This document shows, piece after piece, positions 36,136 to 43,625 of a DNA stretch of 64,000 bases. This DNA comes from Pseudoalteromonas sp. CO133X (GTDB lineage Bacteria; Pseudomonadota; Gammaproteobacteria; Enterobacterales; Alteromonadaceae). Both the position numbers and the translations under genes were made by a program. The notes under the pieces are model-generated. The model did not search any database. It had not been told where the DNA came from and was given only the letters and a program-made list of their open reading frames with translations. Every line of letters begins with the position of its first letter. Within the stretch, counting starts at the first letter, position 1. The stretch is taken from positions 248,001 to 312,000 of the forward strand of contig SGPE01000029.1 of the NCBI GenBank assembly GCA_004208945.1. The letters run 5' to 3'.

Positions 36136-37472
36136 TGCAATCGCAAATATTGCCTAGCCGTGCTGCGCTAGTTGATCGAATCGCCCTGCAGTTTGAATAT
36201 GGGCAAAACCTAATATGTTTATTAGGTCCTTCTGGTTTAGGGAAAAGTTATCTATTAGAAACTTTTATTACCGATAAGTACCTTGAGTTTAATAAAGCTT
36301 TTGTACAACTTAACGGTAAAATGACGGATCAGCAATTCGTTACTGATTTACTCGAACAGAATTTTCGCAACCCGCTTATCGATCACTCATTAACACTTTC
36401 AGAGAACTTTTATCAGCTCTATAAGCAGCAGCCATGTGGCGATTGTTTATGGGTCATCGATGGTGGTCGTCACTTATCAGAAGAGCTCGTTCAGCAGCTT
36501 GAACTTATCGCAAAGCAAAGCCCCAGTACCCTCTATATCCTAATTGCCTCGCAATCGGTAGGGCAGTTTACACAAGCCGTTGAAATTCATCTTGAAGCTC
36601 TCAATATGAGTGAGAGCAAACAATTGATGCGTTGGTTTTTTCCTAACTTGCCAGTTGAAGAAGATCCTGTTTTTCGCACTTTTGTTGAAGAAGCTAAGGG
36701 CAATCCGGCTCTTTTATTGGCTTGGCAGCCACAAGAACATACCGCTGATATTCGTGAACCAGAAAAAAGTTATAAATTACTCTACTTACTTTTATTACTG
36801 CTAACAACCATGCTGCTGATAATTGGCTTTTTATACAAGGCCGATATGACCGAGTGGTGGAAAGAACATTATCAACAAGATACAACAGCAAAGGTTGCCA
36901 CTGCGCTACCAGCTGAAAAAATCATAGCACCAAGTGACAAAGCTCTTGAAAAAGCACCTATTGAAACCACTCAGCAACAAAGTAATGAGCAAGAACAACC
37001 CGTTGCTACGCTATCGCATGAAAATAACGTATCAGCAATTGTTGATAGTCTAGCTATTCCTGCACCTGCTGAACCTCAAGAAACGACTGAAAGTGATGAT
37101 ATCGCCACTGATTTAGTCGATGTATCTGCAGAGCAAGATAAGCTAACAGAGCCCACTGATGTCGCAACGTTAACAGGAAATGCCTGGTACTTAGCTGAAC
37201 CTGATGGGCGCTTTGTTATTCAATTACTGGCAGTGACTAAACAAGAGATTACCGATAAGTTTATTACAGAAAATAACTTACAGGATACAGTTCATATATA
37301 CCAAGCACTACGTAATGGTACACGTTGGTGGATTGTTACTTCCGGCAGTTATGAAACCTTAGGTGATGCAAAAAAGGCTGCTTTACAGCTTTCTGATAAT
37401 GTGCGTAAAAATCAGCCTTTTTACAAAAAAATAAGTAAAATTAAGCAAGAAATCGCCTCACTAGATCAGTAA
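36135..37472 (+). CDS. damX: DamX-like cell-division protein with AAA and SPOR domains
   Basis: A 445-residue bitopic protein. An N-terminal ATPase-like domain has a Walker A loop (CLLGPSGLGKSYLLETFI, about 30-47) and DCLWVIDGGRHL as a Walker-B-like strand. A TM helix follows (about 216-235, LLLLLLTTMLLIIGFLY), then an acidic Gln/Glu-rich periplasmic linker and a C-terminal SPOR domain (about 350-435: GRFVIQLLAVTKQEITDKFI ... RWWIVTSGSYETLGDAKKAA). SPOR targets the protein to septal peptidoglycan. It sits between aroB and dam as in E. coli, though E. coli DamX lacks an obvious complete Walker motif. Confidence 0.92.
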   Translation: MQSQILPSRAALVDRIALQFEYGQNLICLLGPSGLGKSYLLETFITDKYLEFNKAFVQLNGKMTDQQFVTDLLEQNFRNPLIDHSLTLSENFYQLYKQQPCGDCLWVIDGGRHLSEELVQQLELIAKQSPSTLYILIASQSVGQFTQAVEIHLEALNMSESKQLMRWFFPNLPVEEDPVFRTFVEEAKGNPALLLAWQPQEHTADIREPEKSYKLLYLLLLLLTTMLLIIGFLYKADMTEWWKEHYQQDTTAKVATALPAEKIIAPSDKALEKAPIETTQQQSNEQEQPVATLSHENNVSAIVDSLAIPAPAEPQETTESDDIATDLVDVSAEQDKLTEPTDVATLTGNAWYLAEPDGRFVIQLLAVTKQEITDKFITENNLQDTVHIYQALRNGTRWWIVTSGSYETLGDAKKAALQLSDNVRKNQPFYKKISKIKQEIASLDQ

Positions 37473-37525
37473 AATAAAACAGATTAGTGTAGAATCGCGC
37501 AACACTGAATTGAAGTTAAGAGCAG

Positions 37526-38368
37526 ATGCAGCAAAAGACCAGAGCCTTCCTTAAGTGGGCAGGTGGAAAATACAGCTTAGTAGAAGATATTCATGCCCGT
37601 TTAAAAAAAGCGAGCGCGAGCGCTGATACCTTAGTTGAACCTTTTGTTGGTGCAGGTTCTGTTTTCTTAAATACAGATTTCAAGCATTACATTCTTAATG
37701 ATATCAATGCAGACCTTATCAACCTATATACCGAACTAAAACGCACTCCGGATGAGTTTATTAGTGATGCGAAAAAACTATTCGTTGAATTAAATAATCA
37801 TCCTGAAGCCTATTATGAGTACCGTGTTCAGTTTAATCAAAGCAATGATGTGTATGAGCGTGCTATTTTATTCTTATACATGAACCGCCACGGCTACAAT
37901 GGCTTATGTCGCTACAACCTCAAAGGCATTTTTAATGTGCCTTTTGGGAAATATAAGCGCCCATATTTTCCTGAAAAAGAAATGAACTTTTTTGCGCAAA
38001 AGGCACAGCAAGCAACCTTTACTTGCTTAGGTTATGACGAAGTATTTAAACTCATTCCTGAAAATGCGGTTGTTTATTGCGATCCACCTTATGTGCCTTT
38101 GAGTAAAACGGCCTCATTTACCTCGTATGCGAAAGGGGGCTTTAATTTAGATGATCAAGCTAACCTTGCAAACCTGGCAGAGCAAACGGCATTTGAAAAT
38201 AACACCCCTGTGCTTATCTCAAACCACGATACAGTGTGGACTCGGAAAATATACAGCCAAGCAGCACTTGATGAGATTCAGGTGAAACGCACAATTAGCC
38301 CAAAAGGTGGCTCGCGGAATAAGGTAAATGAGTTGATGGCTATGTATTTAGCACCAAAGAAACGGTGA
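37526..38368 (+). CDS. dam: DNA adenine methylase (Dam)
   Basis: A 280-residue alpha-class N6-adenine methyltransferase, expected to modify GATC. The SAM-binding motif is FLKWAGGKYSLVEDI, with TLVEPFVGAGSVFLNTDF. The catalytic DPPY motif is VVYCDPPYVPLS. NRHGYNGLCRYN is the target-recognition-side motif of Dam proteins. It guides mismatch repair and replication timing. Its 3' end overlaps a convergent small gene by 29 bases. Confidence 0.97.
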   Translation: MQQKTRAFLKWAGGKYSLVEDIHARLKKASASADTLVEPFVGAGSVFLNTDFKHYILNDINADLINLYTELKRTPDEFISDAKKLFVELNNHPEAYYEYRVQFNQSNDVYERAILFLYMNRHGYNGLCRYNLKGIFNVPFGKYKRPYFPEKEMNFFAQKAQQATFTCLGYDEVFKLIPENAVVYCDPPYVPLSKTASFTSYAKGGFNLDDQANLANLAEQTAFENNTPVLISNHDTVWTRKIYSQAALDEIQVKRTISPKGGSRNKVNELMAMYLAPKKR

Positions 38369-38525
38369 AATAAATAGCTGCTACGAATAAGCTAAATAAC
38401 ACAAGAGCAATAGCAATGATCGTGCTAAATGAATGCTCTTTGAAATCGGCCTGACGTTTATTTTCTGATTGCACACCAAAAAAAGCAGCGAAAACACTTT
38501 GTAACGCGCTAAAAAACTTACTCAT
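38340..38525 (-). CDS. DUF2970 family small membrane protein
   Basis: A 61-residue protein, MSKFFSALQSVFAAFFGVQS, with the family's signature LQSVFAAFFGVQSENKRQ-DF followed by one membrane helix (SFSTIIAIALVLFSLFVAAIYF). This matches DUF2970, a short inner-membrane family of unknown function. Its end overlaps the 3' end of dam by 29 bases. It lies 5 bases downstream of another minus-strand small gene, so the two may be co-transcribed. Confidence 0.82.
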   Translation of the reverse strand: MSKFFSALQSVFAAFFGVQSENKRQADFKEHSFSTIIAIALVLFSLFVAAIYFTVSLVLNT

Positions 38526-38530
38526 TGGGC

Positions 38531-38827
38531 TTAAAATTTTGAGCCTAAACTACTAACTTTCTTTGATTCTTCACTACTTGTTAGTAATTCTAGTAAATCT
38601 AAATAATGGAATTGTGCGCTGCGGCTATCACCTGTAAGCCAAGAAAACCAACCTGTTTCTTGTTCGGCTTGCATACATTGATTAGCAGTTGAAGAAAGGC
38701 TTGTTGTGTTACATTGACAATTTGATGCAGTTAATAAAAAGTCGTCATTCTCAGTTGAAAGCGAATGTGCAAAAGCAGCAACAGTCAGTGCGGACGCGAT
38801 TAAGATCCCAGTTTTAAAAGCACGCAT
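38531..38827 (-). CDS. Small secreted hypothetical protein
   Basis: A 98-residue protein with a Sec signal peptide (MRAFKTGILIASALTVAAFA-HS). The mature part has a cysteine cluster (SNCQCNTTS ... NQCMQAE) and a segment ETGWFSWLTGDSRSAQFHYL followed by a Leu/Ser-rich tail. I recognise no family. A periplasmic or secreted location is inferred from the signal peptide. It probably leads a two-gene minus-strand unit with the DUF2970 gene, inserted in the usual dam-rpe order. Confidence 0.7.
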   Translation of the reverse strand: MRAFKTGILIASALTVAAFAHSLSTENDDFLLTASNCQCNTTSLSSTANQCMQAEQETGWFSWLTGDSRSAQFHYLDLLELLTSSEESKKVSSLGSKF

Positions 38828-39144
38828 GGTAATAACCTTAGTTTGTGTTATTTAGACAAGCATACCTAACAATTGCTCAAATAACAAACTTAATTAGTGC
38901 TGAATTTAAGGAAAAATTAATAAAATTAGTGTCTTGAGGTAAGCTTTATGTTTGATTTTTGTGTGTCAAAATCTAACAATGCGAATAAATTAAATAATTT
39001 ATTACTCATACTTAAGTTTAGTTAGCTTAATGGGCTCGTTCATAGTGTTTATTTACCTCACAAAGAGCGCGGTGTTTTAATCGGCTAGCTATTGGGTTAC
39101 ATTATGCGCTCTTCTTGCAGTCGCAAATTATGATGGAATTTCTC
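38828..39144. other. Divergent intergenic region before rpe
   Basis: About 317 AT-rich bases between the minus-strand secreted-peptide gene and rpe. It should hold promoters for both. I see no confident promoter or operator and no supported ORF. Confidence 0.5.
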
Positions 39145-39831
39145 ATGTTGGAAACATTACAAAAGTATTTAATAGCCCCGTCTATACTCTCGGCCGATTT
39201 TGCTCGCTTAGGTGAAGATGTTGATCGTGTACTCGCAAGTGGCGCTGATGTTGTACATTTTGATGTAATGGATAACCACTATGTGCCAAACCTAACTTTT
39301 GGCCCGATGATTTGTAAAGCGCTGCGTGACTACGGCGTGACGGCACCGATTGATGTACACCTCATGGTAAAACCAGTCGATCGTATTATCCCAGACTTTG
39401 CAGAAGCAGGCGCTTCAATTATTAGTTTTCATCCTGAAGCCAGTGAACATATTGATCGCACCTTGCAGCTCATAAAAGACAGTGGCTGCCAAGCTGGTTT
39501 GGTGTTCAACCCTGCAACCAGTCTTAGCTATCTTGAACATGTACTCGATAAAGTCGATGTGGTGTTATTAATGTCGGTTAACCCAGGCTTTGGTGGCCAA
39601 AGCTTTATTCCACATACTCTTGAGAAGCTTCGCCAAGCGCGTAAAATTATTGAGCAATCAGGACGTAATATTCGTTTAGAAGTCGATGGTGGGGTTGGTG
39701 TTGATAACATTGCTGAAATTGCAAAAGCAGGCGCTGATATGTTTGTTTCAGGCTCTGCGATTTTCAATCAACCAGATTATAAAGCGATAATCGATGCAAT
39801 GCGTAACGAACTTGCGAAGGTTGATTCATGA
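39145..39831 (+). CDS. rpe: Ribulose-phosphate 3-epimerase
   Basis: A 228-residue TIM-barrel enzyme interconverting ribulose-5-phosphate and xylulose-5-phosphate. Motifs: [61 protein letters not shown] and [11 protein letters not shown]. The start at 39145 has GGA eight bases upstream and matches family length; a start at 39115 would add 10 residues. It overlaps gph by 4 bases (ATGA). Confidence 0.97.
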   Translation: MLETLQKYLIAPSILSADFARLGEDVDRVLASGADVVHFDVMDNHYVPNLTFGPMICKALRDYGVTAPIDVHLMVKPVDRIIPDFAEAGASIISFHPEASEHIDRTLQLIKDSGCQAGLVFNPATSLSYLEHVLDKVDVVLLMSVNPGFGGQSFIPHTLEKLRQARKIIEQSGRNIRLEVDGGVGVDNIAEIAKAGADMFVSGSAIFNQPDYKAIIDAMRNELAKVDS

Positions 39832-40493
39832 AGTACGATGCAGCATTTTTTGATTTAGATGGCACCTTAGTCGACAGTGTTTATGATTTATACATAGCGA
39901 TGAACCTGACTCTTACCGACTTAGCATTTCCGGTTGTTAGCCAAAAGCTGGTTGAAAGCTGGGTGGGAAATGGTATAGAAACGCTTGTAAGGCGTGGTTT
40001 GAGTGGCGATATGCAAATCAGTGAACATTTAGATGAAGCCCTTGCTGAGCGCGCCATTAATTTGTTTTATCAGCATTACGACCAAGTTGTGGGTGACTAT
40101 AGTGCGCTTTATCAGCATGTAGAAACGGGGCTTGCTGCGCTTGCTGGTATGCCTAAAGTGGTGATCACCAACAAAGCACGTCGTTTTACCGAGAAGTTAC
40201 TTGATAAACTCTCACTGACCAGCCATTTTCAGCTGATTGTCTGTGGTGATGATATGGCAAAGAAACCATCACCTGAGCCTTTGCAATTTGCATGTCAGCA
40301 ACTTGATGTAAGCCCAGAAAAAGTAGTTATGATAGGCGATTCAAAAAGTGATATTTTGGCTGCCAAAGCGGCTAATATTGAAGTTGTTGCGCTAGGCTAC
40401 GGCTATAACCAAGGTGAAAACCTCGCTGATTTCAATCCAGAGTACCTCTGTGAGAATTTCTTAGATATAATACCTGTTCTTACCCAAAGGTAA
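39828..40493 (+). CDS. gph: Phosphoglycolate phosphatase
   Basis: A 221-residue HAD-superfamily phosphatase: nucleophile motif [22 protein letters not shown] (motif II Thr and Lys region), [15 protein letters not shown] and [19 protein letters not shown] (motif IV Asp pair). It removes phosphoglycolate formed during oxidative DNA repair. The rpe-gph-trpS order is conserved in gammaproteobacteria and supports the name. It is coupled to rpe by a 4-base overlap. Confidence 0.93.
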   Translation: MKYDAAFFDLDGTLVDSVYDLYIAMNLTLTDLAFPVVSQKLVESWVGNGIETLVRRGLSGDMQISEHLDEALAERAINLFYQHYDQVVGDYSALYQHVETGLAALAGMPKVVITNKARRFTEKLLDKLSLTSHFQLIVCGDDMAKKPSPEPLQFACQQLDVSPEKVVMIGDSKSDILAAKAANIEVVALGYGYNQGENLADFNPEYLCENFLDIIPVLTQR

Positions 40494-40539
40494 GTGCATT
40501 TTAAATTCGTCTTTTTAAGTAAAAATATAAAGGAACATC

Positions 40540-41544
40540 ATGAGTAAACCAGTAGTGTTAAGCGGCATTCAGCCAACCGGTGGTATGACAATAGGCAACT
40601 ATGTTGGCGCTATTAACCAGTGGCTTAAGCTACAGGAAGACCACGAAAGTTTCTTTATGTTAGTAGATTTACACGCCATTACTGTACGTCAAGATCCTGA
40701 GCAACTACGCTCGCGCGTGCTTGACGGTATTGCGCTGTATGCAGCATGTGGTATCGACCCTGAGAAATCGGCATTATTTGTACAATCTCAAGTGCCAGAA
40801 CATGCTCAGCTTAGCTGGGTTTTAAATTGTTATGCGCAAATGGGTGAGCTTAACCGTATGACGCAGTTTAAAGATAAGTCGTCAAAGCATGCGAATAACG
40901 TAAATGTGGGCTTATTCTCTTATCCTGTGCTGCAAGCGGCTGATATCTTGTTATATCAGGCTGATCAAGTGCCTGTGGGTGAAGATCAAAAGCAACATCT
41001 TGAGTTAACACGGGATATCGCAACACGTTTCAATAACTTATACGGTGATGTTTTCAAACTACCTGAACCATACATCCCTGAGTTTGGTGCACGTGTAATG
41101 AGCTTGCAAGATCCACTGAAAAAAATGTCTAAGTCAGATGAAAATCCAAACGGTTACATCATGTTATTAGATGAGCCGAAGAAGATTGAAAAGAAACTGA
41201 AAAAAGCAGTAACCGATTCAGACGAGCAAGCGCGTATCTATTTTGACCGTGAAGAAAAACCAGGTGTATCTAACTTACTCACTTTATTATCAGTTGCAAC
41301 AAAGCGCTCAATTGAAGACTTAGTACCTGAATACGAAGACAAAATGTATGGTCATCTGAAAAAAGACACTGCGGCGGCGGTTGTGAGTATGATTGAGCCA
41401 ATCCAAGCGCGCTTTAAAGAAATTCGCGAAGATCAGTCACTACTTGATAGCATTATGAAATCAGGTGCTGAAAAGGCGAGTATCCGCGCTGAAAAAACAT
41501 TAAAAGCTGTTTACGATGCGGTAGGTTTTATCCCTCGTCCGTAA
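40540..41544 (+). CDS. trpS: Tryptophanyl-tRNA synthetase
   Basis: A 334-residue class I aminoacyl-tRNA synthetase. The HIGH-like motif is [12 protein letters not shown]. Further motifs are [27 protein letters not shown] and the KMSKS loop [12 protein letters not shown]. It has the normal length. AAAGGAAC precedes the ATG, and a strong terminator follows. Confidence 0.98.
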   Translation: MSKPVVLSGIQPTGGMTIGNYVGAINQWLKLQEDHESFFMLVDLHAITVRQDPEQLRSRVLDGIALYAACGIDPEKSALFVQSQVPEHAQLSWVLNCYAQMGELNRMTQFKDKSSKHANNVNVGLFSYPVLQAADILLYQADQVPVGEDQKQHLELTRDIATRFNNLYGDVFKLPEPYIPEFGARVMSLQDPLKKMSKSDENPNGYIMLLDEPKKIEKKLKKAVTDSDEQARIYFDREEKPGVSNLLTLLSVATKRSIEDLVPEYEDKMYGHLKKDTAAAVVSMIEPIQARFKEIREDQSLLDSIMKSGAEKASIRAEKTLKAVYDAVGFIPRP

Positions 41545-41567
41545 GCTTTTCAACAAATTATTGAAAT

Positions 41568-41598
41568 AAAAATACCGCTGAATAGCGGTATTTTTTTA
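41568..41598. terminator. Bidirectional terminator after trpS
   Basis: AAAAATACCGCT (41568-41579) pairs perfectly with AGCGGTATTTTT (41584-41595) around the loop GAAT, followed by more T. It ends trpS and can also end the minus-strand micro-ORFs at 41599-41813. Confidence 0.93.
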
Positions 41599-41670
41599 TT
41601 AAAAACTCAGCACGATTAATACTGTAAACAAACAGATAAGTGCAGCAGCAGTTTTGTCTGTATTTTCCAT
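41599..41670 (-). CDS. 23-residue hypothetical membrane peptide
   Basis: A short ORF reading MENTDKTAAALICLFTVLIV plus three residues (LSF): a short polar head followed by one hydrophobic helix. The ribosome site AGGAAT stands 4 bases before the ATG and overlaps the stop of the upstream 46-codon ORF (GAGGAATAA), a coupled arrangement. The stop lies directly beside the trpS terminator. No family is recognised; small single-helix peptides may be regulators of membrane complexes, but that is only a possibility. Confidence 0.45.
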   Translation of the reverse strand: MENTDKTAAALICLFTVLIVLSF

Positions 41671-41672
41671 TT

Positions 41673-41813
41673 TTATTCCTCATCAGCGCTCAACTGTGTA
41701 ATCACGTAGCCTTTACTTATCTGCCAAACGGCACTTTTTGCATTACAAATACTCGTTGTTAACAAGCAAGATACAGCAATTTTTGAGAGCAGTGATTGGG
41801 TTAGTTGTTTCAT
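41673..41813 (-). CDS. 46-residue hypothetical secreted peptide
   Basis: A short ORF beginning MKQLTQSLLSKIAVSCLLTT and continuing SICNA-KSAVWQISKGYVITQ. It looks like a signal peptide with a CNA cleavage site and a mature part of about 21 residues ending SADEE. It is followed without a gap by the 23-residue membrane peptide, whose ribosome site is its stop region. No strong ribosome site is seen before its own ATG (AGGCTAAAAGA at 8-12 bases). Function unknown. Confidence 0.45.
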   Translation of the reverse strand: MKQLTQSLLSKIAVSCLLTTSICNAKSAVWQISKGYVITQLSADEE

Positions 41814-41840
41814 TCTTTTAGCCTGTTAATAGAGAAAAGC

Positions 41841-41860
41841 TTGCCCAATGTAATGGGCAA
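41841..41860. other. Hairpin TTGCCCA-TGGGCAA
   Basis: A perfect 7-bp stem (41841-41847 with 41854-41860) with a 6-base loop. On the minus strand it is followed by GCTTTTCTC, so it may be a weak terminator between the start-less ORF at 41883 and the micro-ORFs. Confidence 0.35.
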
Positions 41861-41882
41861 ACAGGGCATTACTGGTTGAGTT

Positions 41883-42107
41883 TTAATTCAATTTTGTGGT
41901 CAATTTTTTGTTTATTTGCTCGGTTGAAACCTCGATAGATATCTTAAGATGTTGTTCTAATTCTTGAGTATCTTGGCTATTTAGTAAGAGGGGTGGCAGT
42001 GTAATAACAAGCGTGCTTACTGCGAGTATCGATATTATTTTTAAAGCAAAGTTGGTTGGTCGCCCGTTGATAAAAACTACAATAGCGAGGAAAGTTGCTA
42101 GAGTCGC
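41883..42107 (-). pseudogene. Start-less open frame, possible decayed small membrane protein gene
   Basis: A 74-codon minus-strand frame with no ATG, GTG or TTG before its hydrophobic part. It reads FLAIVVFINGRPTNFALKII then SILAVSTLVITLPPLLL, giving two likely helices around a polar turn, and ends with a polar helix (QELEQHLKISIEVSTEQI). The protein-like pattern and missing start suggest a gene that lost its 5' end. A frame open by chance cannot be excluded. Confidence 0.3.
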
Positions 42108-42279
42108 TTACCTAGCTCTAGGCGATTTATATAGGTTTCAAAATGTTAATTAACGTAACTTCAATGGTTTAAATCTAATCTTTATAGGGAGAAATAAGCT
42201 TTTTAAATCATTTTATTTTTGTGGTTTTGCCTTTTGATGATAGTTTGAATACAGAAAATAGGAACTTGGAGGTTTTGAT

Positions 42280-42525
42280 ATGGGTTTTAAAGTAAAACAT
42301 TATGCGGCTAAAACCGTGCCTGCGAATAGCTCATTAGAATGGGAGCTAATCTTAACTGAACTTATCATTGGTAGCCTTTGTGCTGCATTCGCAAAGATCG
42401 GCTATGATGCTGCTATGTTACTTATTTTTATACCCAACTTAGTAATCGCCTTAGTTTGCTTTGGCTTTATTGGGCTTTCGATATTTCATTTCATCAGAGA
42501 AAAACGCAGTAAGCCAAGTGAGTAG
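42280..42525 (+). CDS. Small hypothetical membrane protein
   Basis: An 81-residue protein with a strong ribosome site (TTGGAGG, 7 bases before ATG). The soluble N-terminus (MGFKVKHYAAKTVPANSSLE) is followed by two hydrophobic segments (about 24-38 and 44-70, MLLIFIPNLVIALVCFGFIG) and a basic tail (REKRSKPSE). I recognise no family. It stands alone, convergent with the 352-residue membrane protein gene. Confidence 0.7.
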   Translation: MGFKVKHYAAKTVPANSSLEWELILTELIIGSLCAAFAKIGYDAAMLLIFIPNLVIALVCFGFIGLSIFHFIREKRSKPSE

Positions 42526-42554
42526 TATTGATTGCTGCGGTATTTTTTTGTCTG

Positions 42555-43613
42555 CTATTTAGTAACTGGCAAGATACCTGGTGAGTCACAAGCAATCACT
42601 TCAAAGCGGTAGCCATACTCCGCATTGTTATCTGGGGTTACTTGTACAATTTCGTAATCATTCAGTTCAACCGCTTTACTGTTTTCTGTTTTTACACAGC
42701 GGGAGTAACTATCCGCCTCAAAGCTGTAAGCAAACATAGCAATTAAGCGTTTACTGCGTTCAAAGTAGCCTTTTGTATCTAAAAACTGGCGTAGGTTTTC
42801 GGCTGTTTCGCCATCACCGTCAAGATTAATGTCAGGCTTTGGTGTGAGTGGTTTCTCTGAACTGTCTGGCAATTGTTGTTCTATTTTTTCACTGAGTTCT
42901 TCAACCGCTTTTTGTTGCTCTTCACCTGACTCTTTAGCAATGGCTTTACTATCTGCAAAGGTACTGACAATGTTGTCGAGTACTTCTTCAGGCGGTTGGT
43001 CGTCAATAAACGAAATCAGGTTTATCAATACCACTGACGCTAGTACGAAGCGTACTATGGCGGTTAATAGTGGCGAATAGCTTTGGCTTATAAACTTAAT
43101 TCGCTCAGAGCCAAATGGTTTTATCAGTAATAAAGCAAAAATATAGAAAGGTAAAAAAAGTTGAAATAGTAATAGGGTCGCTAAGCTAATGCCCATCGCC
43201 CAAGGGGGTAAATATAAGAGAGTGGCAAAGTTATGTGTGTAGTTAAAGTGAGTTGATGAGACATGAGTTACATCGTTCACAATACCACTCGCACCTGCCA
43301 ATACAAAGTTAGCGATACTGGCGTAGAAGATTAAAATCAACGCTTTGCCTGCAAGTGAATGCCAAAGCTGATTAAATTTGGGCCAAAATTCTATAACGAG
43401 AGCGATGATCGTAATGGTGGCACTTAACCAGCCCGATTGCAGAACAATCAGGCTGCTTAATGCTAACAGATAGAGCTTTTGTGCGGTACTTAAGTTAAAC
43501 CAAATAGCTTGTATGCGCTCAACCAGCCTTGTTTTATGTGGCTGCCAGCTACGTTGCTGTTGTTGAAGCTGTTTATTCGCGCGCCATTTTGCAATTTTTA
43601 AATACCTACGCAC
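42555..43613 (-). CDS. Hypothetical inner-membrane protein downstream of uvrA
   Basis: A 352-residue protein. The basic, Gln-rich N-terminus (KWRANKQLQQQQRSW) is followed by about five to six membrane helices (about 45-215, e.g. LYLLALSSLIVLQSGWL, LATLLLFQLFLPFYIFALLL, FVLASVVLINLISFI). A long hydrophilic C-terminus (about 220-350) has a Glu/Lys-rich coiled-coil-like region (EESGEEQQKAVEELSEKIEQ after small changes) and a folded end with two cysteines (SRCVKTEN, VIACDSPGIL). No family recognised. It begins 12 bases after uvrA and may be co-transcribed with it. Confidence 0.75.
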   Translation of the reverse strand: MRRYLKIAKWRANKQLQQQQRSWQPHKTRLVERIQAIWFNLSTAQKLYLLALSSLIVLQSGWLSATITIIALVIEFWPKFNQLWHSLAGKALILIFYASIANFVLAGASGIVNDVTHVSSTHFNYTHNFATLLYLPPWAMGISLATLLLFQLFLPFYIFALLLIKPFGSERIKFISQSYSPLLTAIVRFVLASVVLINLISFIDDQPPEEVLDNIVSTFADSKAIAKESGEEQQKAVEELSEKIEQQLPDSSEKPLTPKPDINLDGDGETAENLRQFLDTKGYFERSKRLIAMFAYSFEADSYSRCVKTENSKAVELNDYEIVQVTPDNNAEYGYRFEVIACDSPGILPVTK

Positions 43614-43625
43614 GCATTATCCTTT

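Noticed and set aside
42108..42279. Possible promoter or RNA element with CTAGAGCTAGG-like symmetry near 42111-42122
   Set aside because: The symmetry is short and imperfect, and no clear promoter elements are nearby.
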